DNA of 64,000 bases from contig NZ_CP048279.1 in NCBI RefSeq assembly GCF_010365305.1, positions 1,550,001-1,614,000 of the forward strand, read 5' to 3'. The notes beneath the pieces are model-generated. The model worked only from the letters and a program-made list of their open reading frames with translations, made no database searches and was not told the DNA's origin. The position numbers and the translations under genes are program-made. Positions 36,416 through 45,874 of this stretch are shown here, in pieces. Position 1 is the stretch's first letter; each line of letters starts with the position of its first letter. This DNA comes from Staphylococcus sp. MI 10-1553 (GTDB taxonomy: Bacteria; Bacillota; Bacilli; Staphylococcales; Staphylococcaceae).

Positions 36416-37393
36416 ATGTTGCGTTTAAATCCATATCGAATCGGATTGAGAACGATAAAGACCGCTGTCGGCATGGCACTAGGTGTAATCATCGCACAAC
36501 TACTAGGGTTGGATAATTATGCTTCTAGTGCCATTTTGGTTGTATTATGTATTAAAGATACGAAAATACATTCCGTTCACGCGATTATTTCTCGTTTTAT
36601 ATCCTGCTTAATTGCTATCGGTTTTGGTTGGGCTATTTTTCCTCTATTAGGGCAACACGCCTGGGTACTTGGTTTAATCGTACTCTTTTTCATTCCAGTT
36701 ACTGTCATGATTAATATGCAAGAAGGTGTCGTGACGAGCATTGTCATCTTACTCCATTTTTTCAATGCTGATGTCATCGATTTTTCATTAGTCGTCAATG
36801 AAGTATTGCTTATTATCGTTGGGTTAGCCATTGCGTTTACGATGAATACAATCATGCCAAATTTAGACCATCAGTTATCTAAATATAAAAAGGAAATTGA
36901 GTTTCAATTCAAAAATATTTTCCATACGTTTAGTTCAGCATGTGCAATGCATAATAACCGCCCTGATGTGACGTTTACTTCGTTGGCACATACGATTCAA
37001 GAAGCGAAATCGATCGCATTCAGAGATGTTAAAAACCATTTTGTACGGAATGAAAACAGCTACTATCATTATTTTGACATGCGTGAAGATCAGTTAGAAA
37101 TACTTAAGCGCATTAAAAATCACATTAAACATATTAATGCAAATGATGTCATGAGTGCACACGTGGCGCAGTTATTCAATGAAATGGCAGAAAATGTAAA
37201 TGAAAACAATTATACTGCATTACGTTTACACACGTTATATCAAATTCGTCTTGAAATTGATCAACTGCCTTTACCTCAAACACATGAAGAGTTATTGACA
37301 CGTTCAAGTATGATTCAAATTTTATATGATACTGAGGAATATTTAACGATTAAAGCGAAATTTGGTTCACTGAAAATGCATCATGAAATTTAA
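36416..37393 (+). CDS. Aromatic acid exporter (ArAE) family membrane protein
   Basis: A 325-residue protein with four or five membrane helices in the first 160 residues (GLRTIKTAVGMALGVIIAQL to VLLIIVGLAIAFTMN) and a long helical cytoplasmic tail. This matches the ArAE/UPF0421 family seen in Bacillales; substrate unknown. The ATG at 36416 has AAGGGG nine bases upstream; an ATG at 36380 lies inside brxB. It is 10 bases from brxB and probably cotranscribed. Confidence 0.85.
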   Translation: MLRLNPYRIGLRTIKTAVGMALGVIIAQLLGLDNYASSAILVVLCIKDTKIHSVHAIISRFISCLIAIGFGWAIFPLLGQHAWVLGLIVLFFIPVTVMINMQEGVVTSIVILLHFFNADVIDFSLVVNEVLLIIVGLAIAFTMNTIMPNLDHQLSKYKKEIEFQFKNIFHTFSSACAMHNNRPDVTFTSLAHTIQEAKSIAFRDVKNHFVRNENSYYHYFDMREDQLEILKRIKNHIKHINANDVMSAHVAQLFNEMAENVNENNYTALRLHTLYQIRLEIDQLPLPQTHEELLTRSSMIQILYDTEEYLTIKAKFGSLKMHHEI

Positions 37394-37402
37394 TTGTATT
37401 CA

Positions 37403-37441
37403 AAAACAGGTGAGGACAGTAAATAGCCTTACCTGTTTTTT
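37403..37441. terminator. Bidirectional terminator
   Basis: AAAACAGGTgAGG pairs with CCTtACCTGTTTT around an 11-base loop, with A-run and T-run flanks. It lies between the ArAE gene (plus) and the Prli42-like gene (minus). Confidence 0.85.
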
Positions 37442-37449
37442 AGTTTCAT

Positions 37450-37551
37450 TTACATGCTCAATAATGGTGCGATACCTGTTAAAATCAACGCAAGTACGAT
37501 GGCAACAAGCATCACAATGATGAGCACTTTTCTTATTTTCTTGTTTAACAC
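37450..37551 (-). CDS. Prli42-like stressosome-associated mini membrane protein
   Basis: A 33-residue ORF too short for most gene callers. It starts at GTG (37551) with a strong GGAGG nine bases upstream and reads MLNKKIRKVLIIVMLVAIVL, then a hydrophobic stretch and TGIAPLLSM. The basic N-terminus followed by one membrane helix and the LTG turn is the pattern of Prli42, a conserved Firmicute mini-protein that in Listeria ties RsbR stressosomes to the membrane. Followed by a terminator. Staphylococci lack a classical stressosome, so its role here would differ. Confidence 0.75.
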   Translation of the reverse strand: MLNKKIRKVLIIVMLVAIVLALILTGIAPLLSM

Positions 37552-37723
37552 GATGATATGCCTCCAAATATCCTATAATAAATCTCATATACAATGAGTG
37601 AATTATAACATTCATTCATATAAAAGCCAAAAGTTCTTGTAAAAAAACATAATTGGTAGGTCTTTTTTGCAATCTATCCAAAGTTCGATAAAATGAGTAT
37701 AGAACTTAAGGGAAGGTGACTAT

Positions 37724-38839
37724 ATGCTTAACAAAGATAGATTAATTGAAACATTTTTAGAATTAGTGCAAATCGATTCTGAAACAGGACATGAAGACAT
37801 CATTCAACCGATATTGAAAGAGAAGTTTGAATCGCTCGGCCTATCCGTTGTAGAAGATAACGCGAAAGCAATGACAGGTTTTGGAGCCAATAACCTTATT
37901 TGTACATTACCTGCAAATCAAGAAGGTAAAGATAAAATATATTTCACGAGTCATATGGATACAGTAGAACCCGGTCGCAATGTAAAGCCTATCATTAAAG
38001 AGGATGGTTTTATTTATTCAGACGGTACAACAGTACTAGGTGCTGATGATAAAGCAGGATTAGCCGTCATTTTTGAAGTACTCCATATCATTCATGAACA
38101 CCAGTTACCACATGGTCAAATTCAATTCGTTATTACAGTAGGCGAAGAGTCTGGGTTAGTCGGTGCAAAAGCTTTACGCAAAGAAGATTTAGATGCAGAT
38201 TACGGTTATGCGATTGACTCAACAGTACCTGTCGGAAGTATCACGATTGGTGCACCGTATCAAATGAAAGTTAATGCGACGGTTCATGGTAAAAAAGCGC
38301 ATGCCAGTACACCAAATGAAGGCATAAGCGCGATTAATATGGCTGCTCAAGCGATTAGTCAAATGAAACTGGGCCAAATCGATCATGAAACGACTGCCAA
38401 TATTGGTAAATTCCAGGGTGGCGGCCCGACAAATGTTGTGACAGATTTAGTGAATATTTGGGCCGAAGCGCGCTCGCATTCTAAAGACAAACTCGATGCA
38501 CAAGTCCAACATATGAAAGAAACATTTGAAAATGCGGCAGCACAATACGACTGTCATGCTGAAGTTGAAACTGAATTATCTTATCCTGGCTTCCGTGTCG
38601 AATCAAATGAACGTGTTTACCAAGTGGCTGAACAAGCTACAAAGGCATTAGGTTTTGAGATGCAAGCGGATGTCGGTGGTGGCGGTTCTGATGGTAATAT
38701 TATCAATCATCTCGGCATCCCAACTGTGATTTTAGGCGTAGGGTACGAAAAGATTCATACAACAGATGAACGCATTTCCAAACAATCTTTATATGATTTA
38801 ACCCATTTCGTGTTAAAAATCATTGAAATGAATGCGTAA
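37724..38839 (+). CDS. M20 family peptidase (tripeptidase T-like)
   Basis: Encodes 371 residues of the M20 zinc peptidase family. Metal ligands are visible in FTSHMDTVEPG (His, near residue 83), GADDKAG (Asp), GEESGLVGA (Glu pair) and the C-terminal VGYEKIHTTDE (His). A dimerisation domain lies around residues 190-290. It matches PepT-like M20 peptidases such as B. subtilis YqjE; the substrate is likely small peptides but not proven. AAGGGAAGGTGA precedes the ATG. Confidence 0.87.
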   Translation: MLNKDRLIETFLELVQIDSETGHEDIIQPILKEKFESLGLSVVEDNAKAMTGFGANNLICTLPANQEGKDKIYFTSHMDTVEPGRNVKPIIKEDGFIYSDGTTVLGADDKAGLAVIFEVLHIIHEHQLPHGQIQFVITVGEESGLVGAKALRKEDLDADYGYAIDSTVPVGSITIGAPYQMKVNATVHGKKAHASTPNEGISAINMAAQAISQMKLGQIDHETTANIGKFQGGGPTNVVTDLVNIWAEARSHSKDKLDAQVQHMKETFENAAAQYDCHAEVETELSYPGFRVESNERVYQVAEQATKALGFEMQADVGGGGSDGNIINHLGIPTVILGVGYEKIHTTDERISKQSLYDLTHFVLKIIEMNA

Positions 38840-38868
38840 GCTAATAAAAGGCTTCATCCGCTAATATG

Positions 38869-38877
38869 TGATACAAT
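38869..38877 (+). promoter_or_regulatory. Putative extended -10 promoter for gnd
   Basis: TGATACAAT is an extended -10, 36 bases before the gnd ATG. There is no clear -35. Confidence 0.4.
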
Positions 38878-38912
38878 AAGTCCATAATTTATAATAAGAG
38901 AGGTTAAATATA

Positions 38913-40316
38913 ATGACACAACAAATCGGTGTAGTAGGTTTAGCCGTAATGGGTAAAAACCTAGCTTGGAATATTGAATCAAGAGGTTACAGTGTATCTG
39001 TATACAACCGTTCTGCAGATAAGACAGATTTAATGGTTGAAGAATCTAAAGGGAAAAACATTGTACCGACTTATTCAGTAGAAGAGTTTGTAAATTCTTT
39101 AGAAAAACCACGTAAAATTTTGTTAATGGTAAAAGCAGGCGAAGCAACAGATAAAACAATCGACAGCTTATTACCTTTATTAGACGATGACGATATTTTA
39201 ATTGACGGTGGTAACACAAACTACCTCGACACGATTCGTCGTAATAAAGCGTTGGCTGAAAGTGGCGTTAACTTCATTGGTATGGGTGTTTCTGGTGGTG
39301 AAGTTGGTGCGTTAACAGGTCCTTCATTAATGCCTGGTGGTCAAGAAACTGCTTATCATAAAGTGTCAGACATCTTAAAATCTATCTCAGCTAAAGCGAA
39401 AGACGGTAAACCTTGTGTCACTTACATTGGGCCAAATGGTGCAGGTCACTATGTCAAAATGGTACACAACGGTATCGAATATGCTGATATGCAATTAATC
39501 GCAGAAAGTTATATTATGATGAAAGATTTATTAGGCATGTCACATGAAGAAATCTCTGAAACTTTCAAATCATGGAATGCCGGAGAATTAGAAAGTTACC
39601 TTATCGAAATTACAGGTGACATTTTCACAAAACTTGATAAAGATGGCGAACCACTTGTAGAAAAAATTATGGACAAAGCGGGTCAAAAAGGTACTGGTAA
39701 ATGGACATCTATTAATGCATTAGAATTAGGTACGCCATTAACAATCATTACTGAATCTGTATTTGCACGTTTTATTTCTTCATTAAAAGATCAACGTGTC
39801 AATGCATCAAAAGTTTTAAACGGACCTTCAGCTGCATTTGATGGCAACAAAGAAGAATTCCTTGAAAAAATTCGCCGTGCGTTGTACATGAGTAAAATTT
39901 GTTCATACGCGCAAGGTTTTGATCAAATGAAAACAGCAAGTGAAATCAATGAATGGAACCTTCAATTAGGTGACTTAGCGATGATTTGGAGAGAAGGTTG
40001 TATCATTCGTGCGCAATTCTTACAAAAAATTAAAGATGCATACGACAACAACAATAACTTACAAAACCTTTTATTAGACGGTTACTTCAAAGATATCGTG
40101 ACTGAATATCAATCTGCACTTCGCGATGTTGTTGCTACTGGTATCCAAAACGGTGTGGCACTTCCCGGTTTCTCATCAAGTATCAACTACTATGATAGCT
40201 ACCGTACAGAAAACTTACCAGCAAACTTAATTCAAGCGCAACGTGACTATTTTGGTGCACACACTTACCAACGTAAAGATCAAGAAGGTACTTTCCATAC
40301 GCAATGGACTCAATAA
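38913..40316 (+). CDS. gnd: 6-phosphogluconate dehydrogenase, decarboxylating
   Basis: A 467-residue enzyme that converts 6-phosphogluconate to ribulose-5-phosphate with NADP, in the oxidative pentose-phosphate route. N-terminal [17 protein letters not shown] is the dinucleotide fold, [18 protein letters not shown] and [18 protein letters not shown] hold catalytic Ser, Lys and Glu, and [11 protein letters not shown] lies near the C-terminus. GAGAGG precedes the ATG. zwf, the first enzyme of the route, is encoded 2 kb downstream on the other strand. Confidence 0.96.
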   Translation: MTQQIGVVGLAVMGKNLAWNIESRGYSVSVYNRSADKTDLMVEESKGKNIVPTYSVEEFVNSLEKPRKILLMVKAGEATDKTIDSLLPLLDDDDILIDGGNTNYLDTIRRNKALAESGVNFIGMGVSGGEVGALTGPSLMPGGQETAYHKVSDILKSISAKAKDGKPCVTYIGPNGAGHYVKMVHNGIEYADMQLIAESYIMMKDLLGMSHEEISETFKSWNAGELESYLIEITGDIFTKLDKDGEPLVEKIMDKAGQKGTGKWTSINALELGTPLTIITESVFARFISSLKDQRVNASKVLNGPSAAFDGNKEEFLEKIRRALYMSKICSYAQGFDQMKTASEINEWNLQLGDLAMIWREGCIIRAQFLQKIKDAYDNNNNLQNLLLDGYFKDIVTEYQSALRDVVATGIQNGVALPGFSSSINYYDSYRTENLPANLIQAQRDYFGAHTYQRKDQEGTFHTQWTQ

Positions 40317-40331
40317 GACCATCTCAAATAT

Positions 40332-40364
40332 GAAAGAGGCTAGGAGCATTCCTGGCCTCTTTTC
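40332..40364 (+). terminator. Terminator after gnd
   Basis: GAAAGAGGCTAGGA pairs with TCCTGGCCTCTTTTC (one wobble) around a four-base loop, followed by T-containing sequence. It lies 15 bases after the stop. Confidence 0.8.
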
Positions 40365-40399
40365 ACATTTATGACTGCATCTCGTGCTCTTGATAGTTT

Positions 40400-40984
40400 T
40401 TATAAAAGTGTACCACCTAAAATACTTTCCATCGTACCTAAATGTGCTGACGAATAGCCGAGTTTCGTCACGATAATAACTGGAAGTCCGACAGTTAAAG
40501 ATTGTACTAAAAAGTTAATGACGCTTGATACTAAAAATAGTGTTGACAAGTTTTGATTTTTAAATACATAGTTAAAACTTTCTACCATACCCTCTGTAAA
40601 TTTTTTACTTTTACTCAACACATTCGCCGATTTAAAACGCAACATGAAAATAAGAATCAAGCCTATAAATTCAGTGAAACTATTCAACAGTGCTAAATTT
40701 TTAATCTGGACCACCGCCACTAAAAATCCTGCCACAATAGGGACAGCTATCATCGTTGCAGACTGAATGGTTTGTCTAATCGTAACAACTCTCTCAAAAT
40801 GGTCTTGTGTAATGTACTGCAAGTTTGATGAGACAATGGTTTTGACAATCATATCGACAAAGACTAAAACGATCATCACACCAAAAATACTCGCAATATC
40901 TTCATGATAAACCATTGAAAAAATGAATAAGGAAACCACACTTAAAACTTGTCCTAAAATCAGAACAATGAGAATTATTAGATA
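40400..40984 (-). pseudogene. Remnant of an MFS multidrug-type transporter
   Basis: An open frame of about 194 codons reads like the middle of a 12-helix major facilitator (QVLSVVSLFIFSMVYHEDIA, NLQYITQDHFERVVTIRQTI, MIAVPIVAGFLVAVVQIKN), similar to macrolide-efflux MefA-type proteins of about 400 residues. An in-frame TAA (40985-40987) precedes it, it has no plausible start with ribosome site, and it stops abruptly after SILGGTLL. Both ends are therefore missing. It lies between gnd and the AraC gene and looks like the decayed rest of an acquired or lost gene. Confidence 0.75.
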
Positions 40985-41110
40985 TTAATTTTTGAATAAA
41001 ACAAACAACCCTGTCCTACATCGAAGTATAAAATTCAGGAAATTATAGAACTTATACAGGCTAGTAACATGATCGACGCAGAATTATCTTTAAAATAGTA
41101 ATCATTAAAT

Positions 41111-41165
41111 AAGCACAATCATTTCTCTTACGTCACCGAAACAACGTATCCAAACGATTGTGCTT
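41111..41165 (-). terminator. Hairpin after the AraC-type gene (minus strand)
   Basis: AAGCACAATC and GATTGTGCTT form a perfect 10-base stem with a long loop (35 bases), nine bases after the minus-strand stop. No strong T-run follows on the minus strand. Moderate terminator. Confidence 0.55.
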
Positions 41166-41174
41166 GATTTAGGT

Positions 41175-42041
41175 TTAATTTTCATCAATATTAACAGGTA
41201 CGCACAATTGCACTTTTGTAAATGGATCCTCAAATGAAATGTCGAGTGGATATATTTCAATATATAAGGCATCCCGTTCAAATGGTAATGTCAGTTGTAG
41301 ACTCGTTTCAATGTAATGCCAAGCCTCACTCGTGACGAAATCAATTTCACCTTGTAAATTAAATACGGCGTATTGACGTCCTGCTAAAAAGCGATCTTCT
41401 AAATGACCAGGAAAACGTTCACTTGGAACACCGACAAAGATTTCAAGTCCTTGTTCAAGCGGACAACTAACAACAAACAATTCATGCGGCCCGATATCGT
41501 TATAACGCATCATATCCTTTAACGTGCCATCCATTTTTAAATCTTCAAGAAAATCCGGAATAATGAAATGGTGTTCTAATTCCGTTGAAGGTACAAATCG
41601 GGAACATCCAACTAATGAAAAATCACCTAACGTTTCTAAACGATAAGGGTAGGGCTTTTGCGAAGTTGTCGATAATTTTAAATAGAGTCGTTCCTGCATT
41701 TGAAGTTGCTCTTTTTTTAGTTTTGCCTGTAATGGCGACACCCCATGATAATCACTGAAGTCGTGTGCAAATGTGTTCGCATCCGCATACTGATAACGTT
41801 TTGCAAGATCAATAAGGCGATTCGCACCGTGGATTAAATCATTAGCAGCGAGTGTCAATCTACGCGCGCGACAATATTCTTGAGGTGTCTTTCCAATAAT
41901 CATCGTAAAAGATTGTTCTAAATGATAAGGAGAAATTTCAACGTATTCACTTAAAGTTTGTAAGTCAAATGGTTCTAATAAATGGTCTTCAATATAAACC
42001 ATTGCGCGTTGTAAATGTTTAATGACGTCCAAAATTTTCAC
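41175..42041 (-). CDS. AraC family transcriptional regulator with effector-binding domain
   Basis: Encodes 288 residues. Residues 8-105 are an AraC-type double helix-turn-helix (LQTLSEYVEISPYHLEQSF, then YQYADANTFAHDFSDYHG and SPLQAK), and the rest is a GyrI-like/SRPBCC-type effector domain (FSLVGCSRF; AGRQYAVFNLQGEIDF). Such proteins resemble SoxS/Rob-like regulators responding to small hydrophobic molecules. Here it lies downstream of zwf on the same strand, in the gnd-zwf interval, as in S. aureus; target genes are unknown. GGAGT lies before the start. Confidence 0.85.
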   Translation of the reverse strand: MKILDVIKHLQRAMVYIEDHLLEPFDLQTLSEYVEISPYHLEQSFTMIIGKTPQEYCRARRLTLAANDLIHGANRLIDLAKRYQYADANTFAHDFSDYHGVSPLQAKLKKEQLQMQERLYLKLSTTSQKPYPYRLETLGDFSLVGCSRFVPSTELEHHFIIPDFLEDLKMDGTLKDMMRYNDIGPHELFVVSCPLEQGLEIFVGVPSERFPGHLEDRFLAGRQYAVFNLQGEIDFVTSEAWHYIETSLQLTLPFERDALYIEIYPLDISFEDPFTKVQLCVPVNIDEN

Positions 42042-42100
42042 TCCTTATAACTCTTATAGTCTCTTTCTCTCATGATGTATCCAATAATTTATTATATAAC

Positions 42101-42142
42101 AAAAAACAGCTAAGTGACACTAAAATGTGAATCACTCAGCTG
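42101..42142 (-). terminator. Terminator after zwf (minus strand)
   Basis: CAGCTgAGTGA pairs with TCACTtAGCTG on the minus strand with one mismatch, followed by a run of six T. It lies 30 bases after the zwf stop. Confidence 0.8.
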
Positions 42143-42172
42143 ATGTTTATTAATCAAGATGTGCACTTTTGT

Positions 42173-43657
42173 TTATTGAATATCGTTCCACCATTTAAAG
42201 CCGTCACGACTCAATAATAAATCACTGTCTAATGGACCATTTGTACCTGACTCATAGTTAGGGAATTCTGGTTCGAAATGATCCCAAACTTGTTGAATTG
42301 AATCCACAAACTTCCATGTTGATTTTAATTCTTCCCAATGTGTAAAGTTTGTTGCGTCACCTTTTAACACATCGAAAAGTAAGTTTTCATAAGCATCCAC
42401 TGTGTTCATTTTATCTTGTGCACTCATCGCATAAGATAATTGTACAGGTTCAGTTTCGATACCTTGAACATATTTTTTACCATTAAGGTGAATAGACACA
42501 CCTTCGTTAGGTTGAATGTTAATCACAAGTAAGTTGGAATCTAAATGTTTATCCTTTTGATAATATAAATTCATCGGTACTTCTTTAAATTCTACAACGA
42601 CTTGAATGGATTTACGTTTCATACGTTTACCTGTACGAATGTAGAATGGCACACCCGCCCATCTAAAGTTGTCGATTTCTACTTTACCTGACACGAAAGT
42701 AGGCGTAGTAGAATCAGTAGCGACTTTATCTTCTTCGCGGTAAGCTTTAACTTCTTGACCATTGATGAAACCTTGATCATATTGACCACGAACAAATTGA
42801 TTTCTTACTTCATCTGGTTGAAGTACGTGTAATGATTTTAATACTTTTACTTTTTCAGCACGAATATCATCACTATTTAAACTTATAGGCGGCTCCATCG
42901 CTAGTAATGCAACCATTTGTAACATATGGTTTTGTACCATATCTTTTAAAGCCCCGCTCGTTTCGTAATAACCACCTCGGTCTTCAACACCAAGCACCTC
43001 TGAAGATGTCACTTGGATATTTGAAATATATTTGTTGTTCCATAATGGTTCGAACATCGCGTTACTGAAACGTAATACTTCTATATTTTGCACCATATCT
43101 TTACCTAAATAGTGGTCGATACGGAAAATTTCTTCTTCTTTAAATGACCGACGAATTTGCTCGTTTAATTCTTCAGCTGATTTCAAGTCACTACCAAATG
43201 GTTTTTCAATAACAAGACGTTTGAAGCCGTTTGTGTTCGTTAAACCTGAAGATTTTAAGAAATCAGTCACGACACCGAAAAATCGAGGTGCCATTGCTAA
43301 ATAGAAGACACGGTTGCCTTCTAACGAAAATTCACGGTCTAATGATTCGCTTAATTCTAGTAATTTTTGGTAACTTTCCTCATCACTGACATCGTGTGGT
43401 TGATAAAATACATGTTGCATAAACTTGTCTAGATGTTTTGTATCTTGTACGTGCTCTTGAATTGACGATTTCACTTGAGCTCTAAAATCATCATTAGTTA
43501 ATTCACGTCTTCCGATACCAATAATTGCAACTCTTTCATCTAAATTGTCTTGTTGATATAAGTGAAAGAGTGATGGAAATAGTTTACGGTGACTTAAATC
43601 ACCAGTGGCACCAAAAATTGTTATGAGTGCTGGAACATGATTATTTGTCTTATTCAA
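42173..43657 (-). CDS. zwf: Glucose-6-phosphate 1-dehydrogenase
   Basis: A 494-residue enzyme that oxidises glucose-6-phosphate to 6-phosphogluconolactone with NADP. The cofactor fold TIFGATGDLSHRKLFPSLF is at the N-terminus and the substrate/catalytic motif RIDHYLGKDMVQN near residue 180; NLLVINIQPNEG and DAYENLLFDVLKGD are conserved C-terminal blocks. It starts 155 bases from divergent rnz. Together with gnd and glucokinase, the window holds the main entry to the pentose-phosphate path. Confidence 0.96.
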   Translation of the reverse strand: MNKTNNHVPALITIFGATGDLSHRKLFPSLFHLYQQDNLDERVAIIGIGRRELTNDDFRAQVKSSIQEHVQDTKHLDKFMQHVFYQPHDVSDEESYQKLLELSESLDREFSLEGNRVFYLAMAPRFFGVVTDFLKSSGLTNTNGFKRLVIEKPFGSDLKSAEELNEQIRRSFKEEEIFRIDHYLGKDMVQNIEVLRFSNAMFEPLWNNKYISNIQVTSSEVLGVEDRGGYYETSGALKDMVQNHMLQMVALLAMEPPISLNSDDIRAEKVKVLKSLHVLQPDEVRNQFVRGQYDQGFINGQEVKAYREEDKVATDSTTPTFVSGKVEIDNFRWAGVPFYIRTGKRMKRKSIQVVVEFKEVPMNLYYQKDKHLDSNLLVINIQPNEGVSIHLNGKKYVQGIETEPVQLSYAMSAQDKMNTVDAYENLLFDVLKGDATNFTHWEELKSTWKFVDSIQQVWDHFEPEFPNYESGTNGPLDSDLLLSRDGFKWWNDIQ

Positions 43658-43813
43658 GATTCAAAACCCCAATTCTTAATTTTAGTTCATACGTTAAAGA
43701 TGTGTTTATTATAGAACATATCGCGGTCTTGGTCATATATTCTGCTTTATACTTAAAATTTTGCCGATTCTTAGTCGTTTTATGATAATATAACGCTAAA
43801 GGAGGGACGATGC

Positions 43814-44731
43814 ATGGAAATTACATTTTTCGGTACAAGTGCTGGATTACCTACAAAAGAACGTCATACACAGTCGATTGCGCTCAAACTCGAACCGTAT
43901 GCGACTGATGTTTGGTTATTTGACGTGGGTGAAGCAACACAACATCAAATATTACACCATTCTATCAAACTCGGAAAAGTCAGTCATATTTTTATTACAC
44001 ATATGCACGGCGACCATGTATTCGGTTTACCCGGCGTGTTAACGAGTCGTTCATTTCAAGGTGGCGAATCCAAACCACTGACTGTCATAGGACCTAAAGG
44101 CATCAAAGACTATGTTGAATGCAATTTATCACTCACATATTCACATCTCAATTATCCTTTACATATTATTGAAGTAGAAGATCAAATGAATTTGTCTATT
44201 AACGGGTTCGAAGTCATTGCTCGGCCACTTAATCATGGTATCCCATGTTTTGGCTATCGTATTCAAGTCCCTGATACACCTGGTAAGTTAGATGTCCAAA
44301 AATTACAAGCAATTGGCATGCCTCCAGGACCACAGTATCAAAAAGTGAAATCACAAGATACTTTTGAATTTGAAGGCCAAATATATGATGCCAATGACTT
44401 TAAAGGGCCAGATAAAAAAGGACAAGTTGTGACGATTTTTGGCGATACACAACCGAGTCAATACGCGCTTGAATTGGCCAAAGATGCCGATGTATTAGTG
44501 CATGAGTCAACCTACATTGAAGGCGATAAATCTTTAGCCAATGCGTATCATCATAGCCATATTGAAGATGTCCTCGCGTTAATCGAAAAAGCTGGAGTGA
44601 AACACGGACTACTCACACATTTAAGTAGTCGTTATACGAAAGAAGATATTGATGAAATTGAGGCAAAATTGAAAGCCCATTCGCCATTATCATTTCAATT
44701 TGTAGAAGATTTCGATAGTTATCAGTTTTAA
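43814..44731 (+). CDS. rnz: Ribonuclease Z
   Basis: Encodes 305 residues of the MBL-fold tRNA 3'-endonuclease, which trims CCA-less tRNA precursors. Metal motif [12 protein letters not shown] near residue 63, [16 protein letters not shown] at the N-terminus, the exosite arm region near 155-185, GDTQPS and HESTYI are seen. AAAGGAGGG precedes the ATG. It stands alone between divergent zwf and convergent proC. Confidence 0.95.
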   Translation: MEITFFGTSAGLPTKERHTQSIALKLEPYATDVWLFDVGEATQHQILHHSIKLGKVSHIFITHMHGDHVFGLPGVLTSRSFQGGESKPLTVIGPKGIKDYVECNLSLTYSHLNYPLHIIEVEDQMNLSINGFEVIARPLNHGIPCFGYRIQVPDTPGKLDVQKLQAIGMPPGPQYQKVKSQDTFEFEGQIYDANDFKGPDKKGQVVTIFGDTQPSQYALELAKDADVLVHESTYIEGDKSLANAYHHSHIEDVLALIEKAGVKHGLLTHLSSRYTKEDIDEIEAKLKAHSPLSFQFVEDFDSYQF

Positions 44732-44757
44732 CTTCATCATATATTCTAAACAAAAGG

Positions 44758-44789
44758 AAAGGTTGGGACATTTAGTTTTCTCAGCCTTT
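44758..44789 (+). terminator. Terminator-like hairpin after rnz
   Basis: AAAGGTTGGGA pairs with TCTCAGCCTTT, including two G-U pairs, around a ten-base loop. It also forms the left edge of the repeat copy that follows. Confidence 0.65.
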
Positions 44790-44971
44790 ATCTACATATC
44801 GCAACAGCTGTCTGACTCCTCAATACGAGTGCTTTTGAGAAGTCTAGTCAACCTTGCGGGGCAGTAAGTCGAAACTCGAAACCTTGAGGGCAATCAAAAC
44901 CACAAATCGTAGGGGGAGCGCAAGTTCAACAAAATGCGATATCAATAGCATCAAAAATTTTTATGTCCCAT
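44790..44971 (-). repeat. Dispersed intergenic repeat, copy 3 (minus orientation, internally shortened)
   Basis: Read on the minus strand it begins GGGACATAAAAATTTTTGAT then GCTATTGATATCGCATTTTG, has CCCCCTACGATTTGTGGTTTTGATTGCCCT, CCGCAAGGTTGACTAGACTTC and AAAGCACTCGTATTGAG, the order found in copies 1 and 5. The TCCTAGGGG block and the large palindrome are deleted. It ends three bases from the proC stop. Confidence 0.75.
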
Positions 44972-44973
44972 TG

Positions 44974-45789
44974 TTAATTTTCATCTTGTGCTGAAAGTTC
45001 AATACTTCTATTCACAGCAGCATTTAAACAATCCTCAAATATTCCCTCTATATCATATTCAGATAAAGCGTTTAAACCAGCTTGTGTTGTGCCGCCTTTT
45101 GAAGTAATGTTTTTTCTTAATTGCTCCATACTTAAATCTGAACGTTCAATCATTTTACTCGTGCCGATAATTAATTCGCGAATCGATTCTTCCACTTGCG
45201 ATTTTTCTAGTCCTAATTTTGTCCCTGCTATGACATATTTTTCGAACACATGGTATAAAAATGCGGGACCGCTTCCTGTTATCGCTGTCACTTGGTGTAA
45301 ATGATCTTCCTGAACTTCTAATGCTGTACCGAAAGCGTTAATAATTTCTAAAATTTCGTCTTTCGCTTTACCACCAAAGTTTGAAGGAAAACTTACACCT
45401 GTTACAGAATGGCCGACGTGTGCATTTGTATTCGGCATAATGCGCGCAATCGGATTGGTCGTGTTAATTTTTTCTTTAATGTACGAAATGGGAATCCCTG
45501 CCATAATAGAAATAAATCGGTTGTTAGGCTGTACATGTTGCTTAATTCTGTCAGCCAATTGATCAAAGTCATGTGGTTTCGATCCTAAAAAGATATAGTC
45601 TGCATCTTTTAACAAAGTTGCATCGTCATAACTATATCGAACACCTAAATCTTCTTCATATTCTTTCAACATGTCTTCATTTGAACGATTCGTTAAATAA
45701 ATGTTTTCTGCTGGAACGACTTTTGAATTCACAATACCTGTAAAAATCGCGTGTGCCATATTGCCAGCGCCATAAAATACAATTTTCAT
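44974..45789 (-). CDS. proC: Pyrroline-5-carboxylate reductase
   Basis: A 271-residue enzyme for the last step of proline synthesis, reducing pyrroline-5-carboxylate with NAD(P)H. N-terminal IVFYGAGNMAHAIFTGIV is the cofactor fold; AITGSGPAFLYHVFEKY and SKGGTTQAGLNALSE are the C-terminal active-site signature. The start at 45789 has AGGAAG 11 bases upstream; a GTG at 45801 overlaps that site. It is divergent from the SDR gene; the 3' side borders a repeat copy. Confidence 0.94.
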   Translation of the reverse strand: MKIVFYGAGNMAHAIFTGIVNSKVVPAENIYLTNRSNEDMLKEYEEDLGVRYSYDDATLLKDADYIFLGSKPHDFDQLADRIKQHVQPNNRFISIMAGIPISYIKEKINTTNPIARIMPNTNAHVGHSVTGVSFPSNFGGKAKDEILEIINAFGTALEVQEDHLHQVTAITGSGPAFLYHVFEKYVIAGTKLGLEKSQVEESIRELIIGTSKMIERSDLSMEQLRKNITSKGGTTQAGLNALSEYDIEGIFEDCLNAAVNRSIELSAQDEN

Positions 45790-45874
45790 ACGAACTATCA
45801 CTTCCTAAAAGTATTTTCTTGTCTTATAGTAACATATAACAACATTTTATTGAGTCAGATAGGGGAGAGATACA

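Noticed and set aside
37400..37615. 71-codon minus-strand frame overlapping the Prli42-like gene
   Set aside because: A different frame with no ribosome site; the 33-codon frame with GGAGG and a membrane helix explains the locus better.
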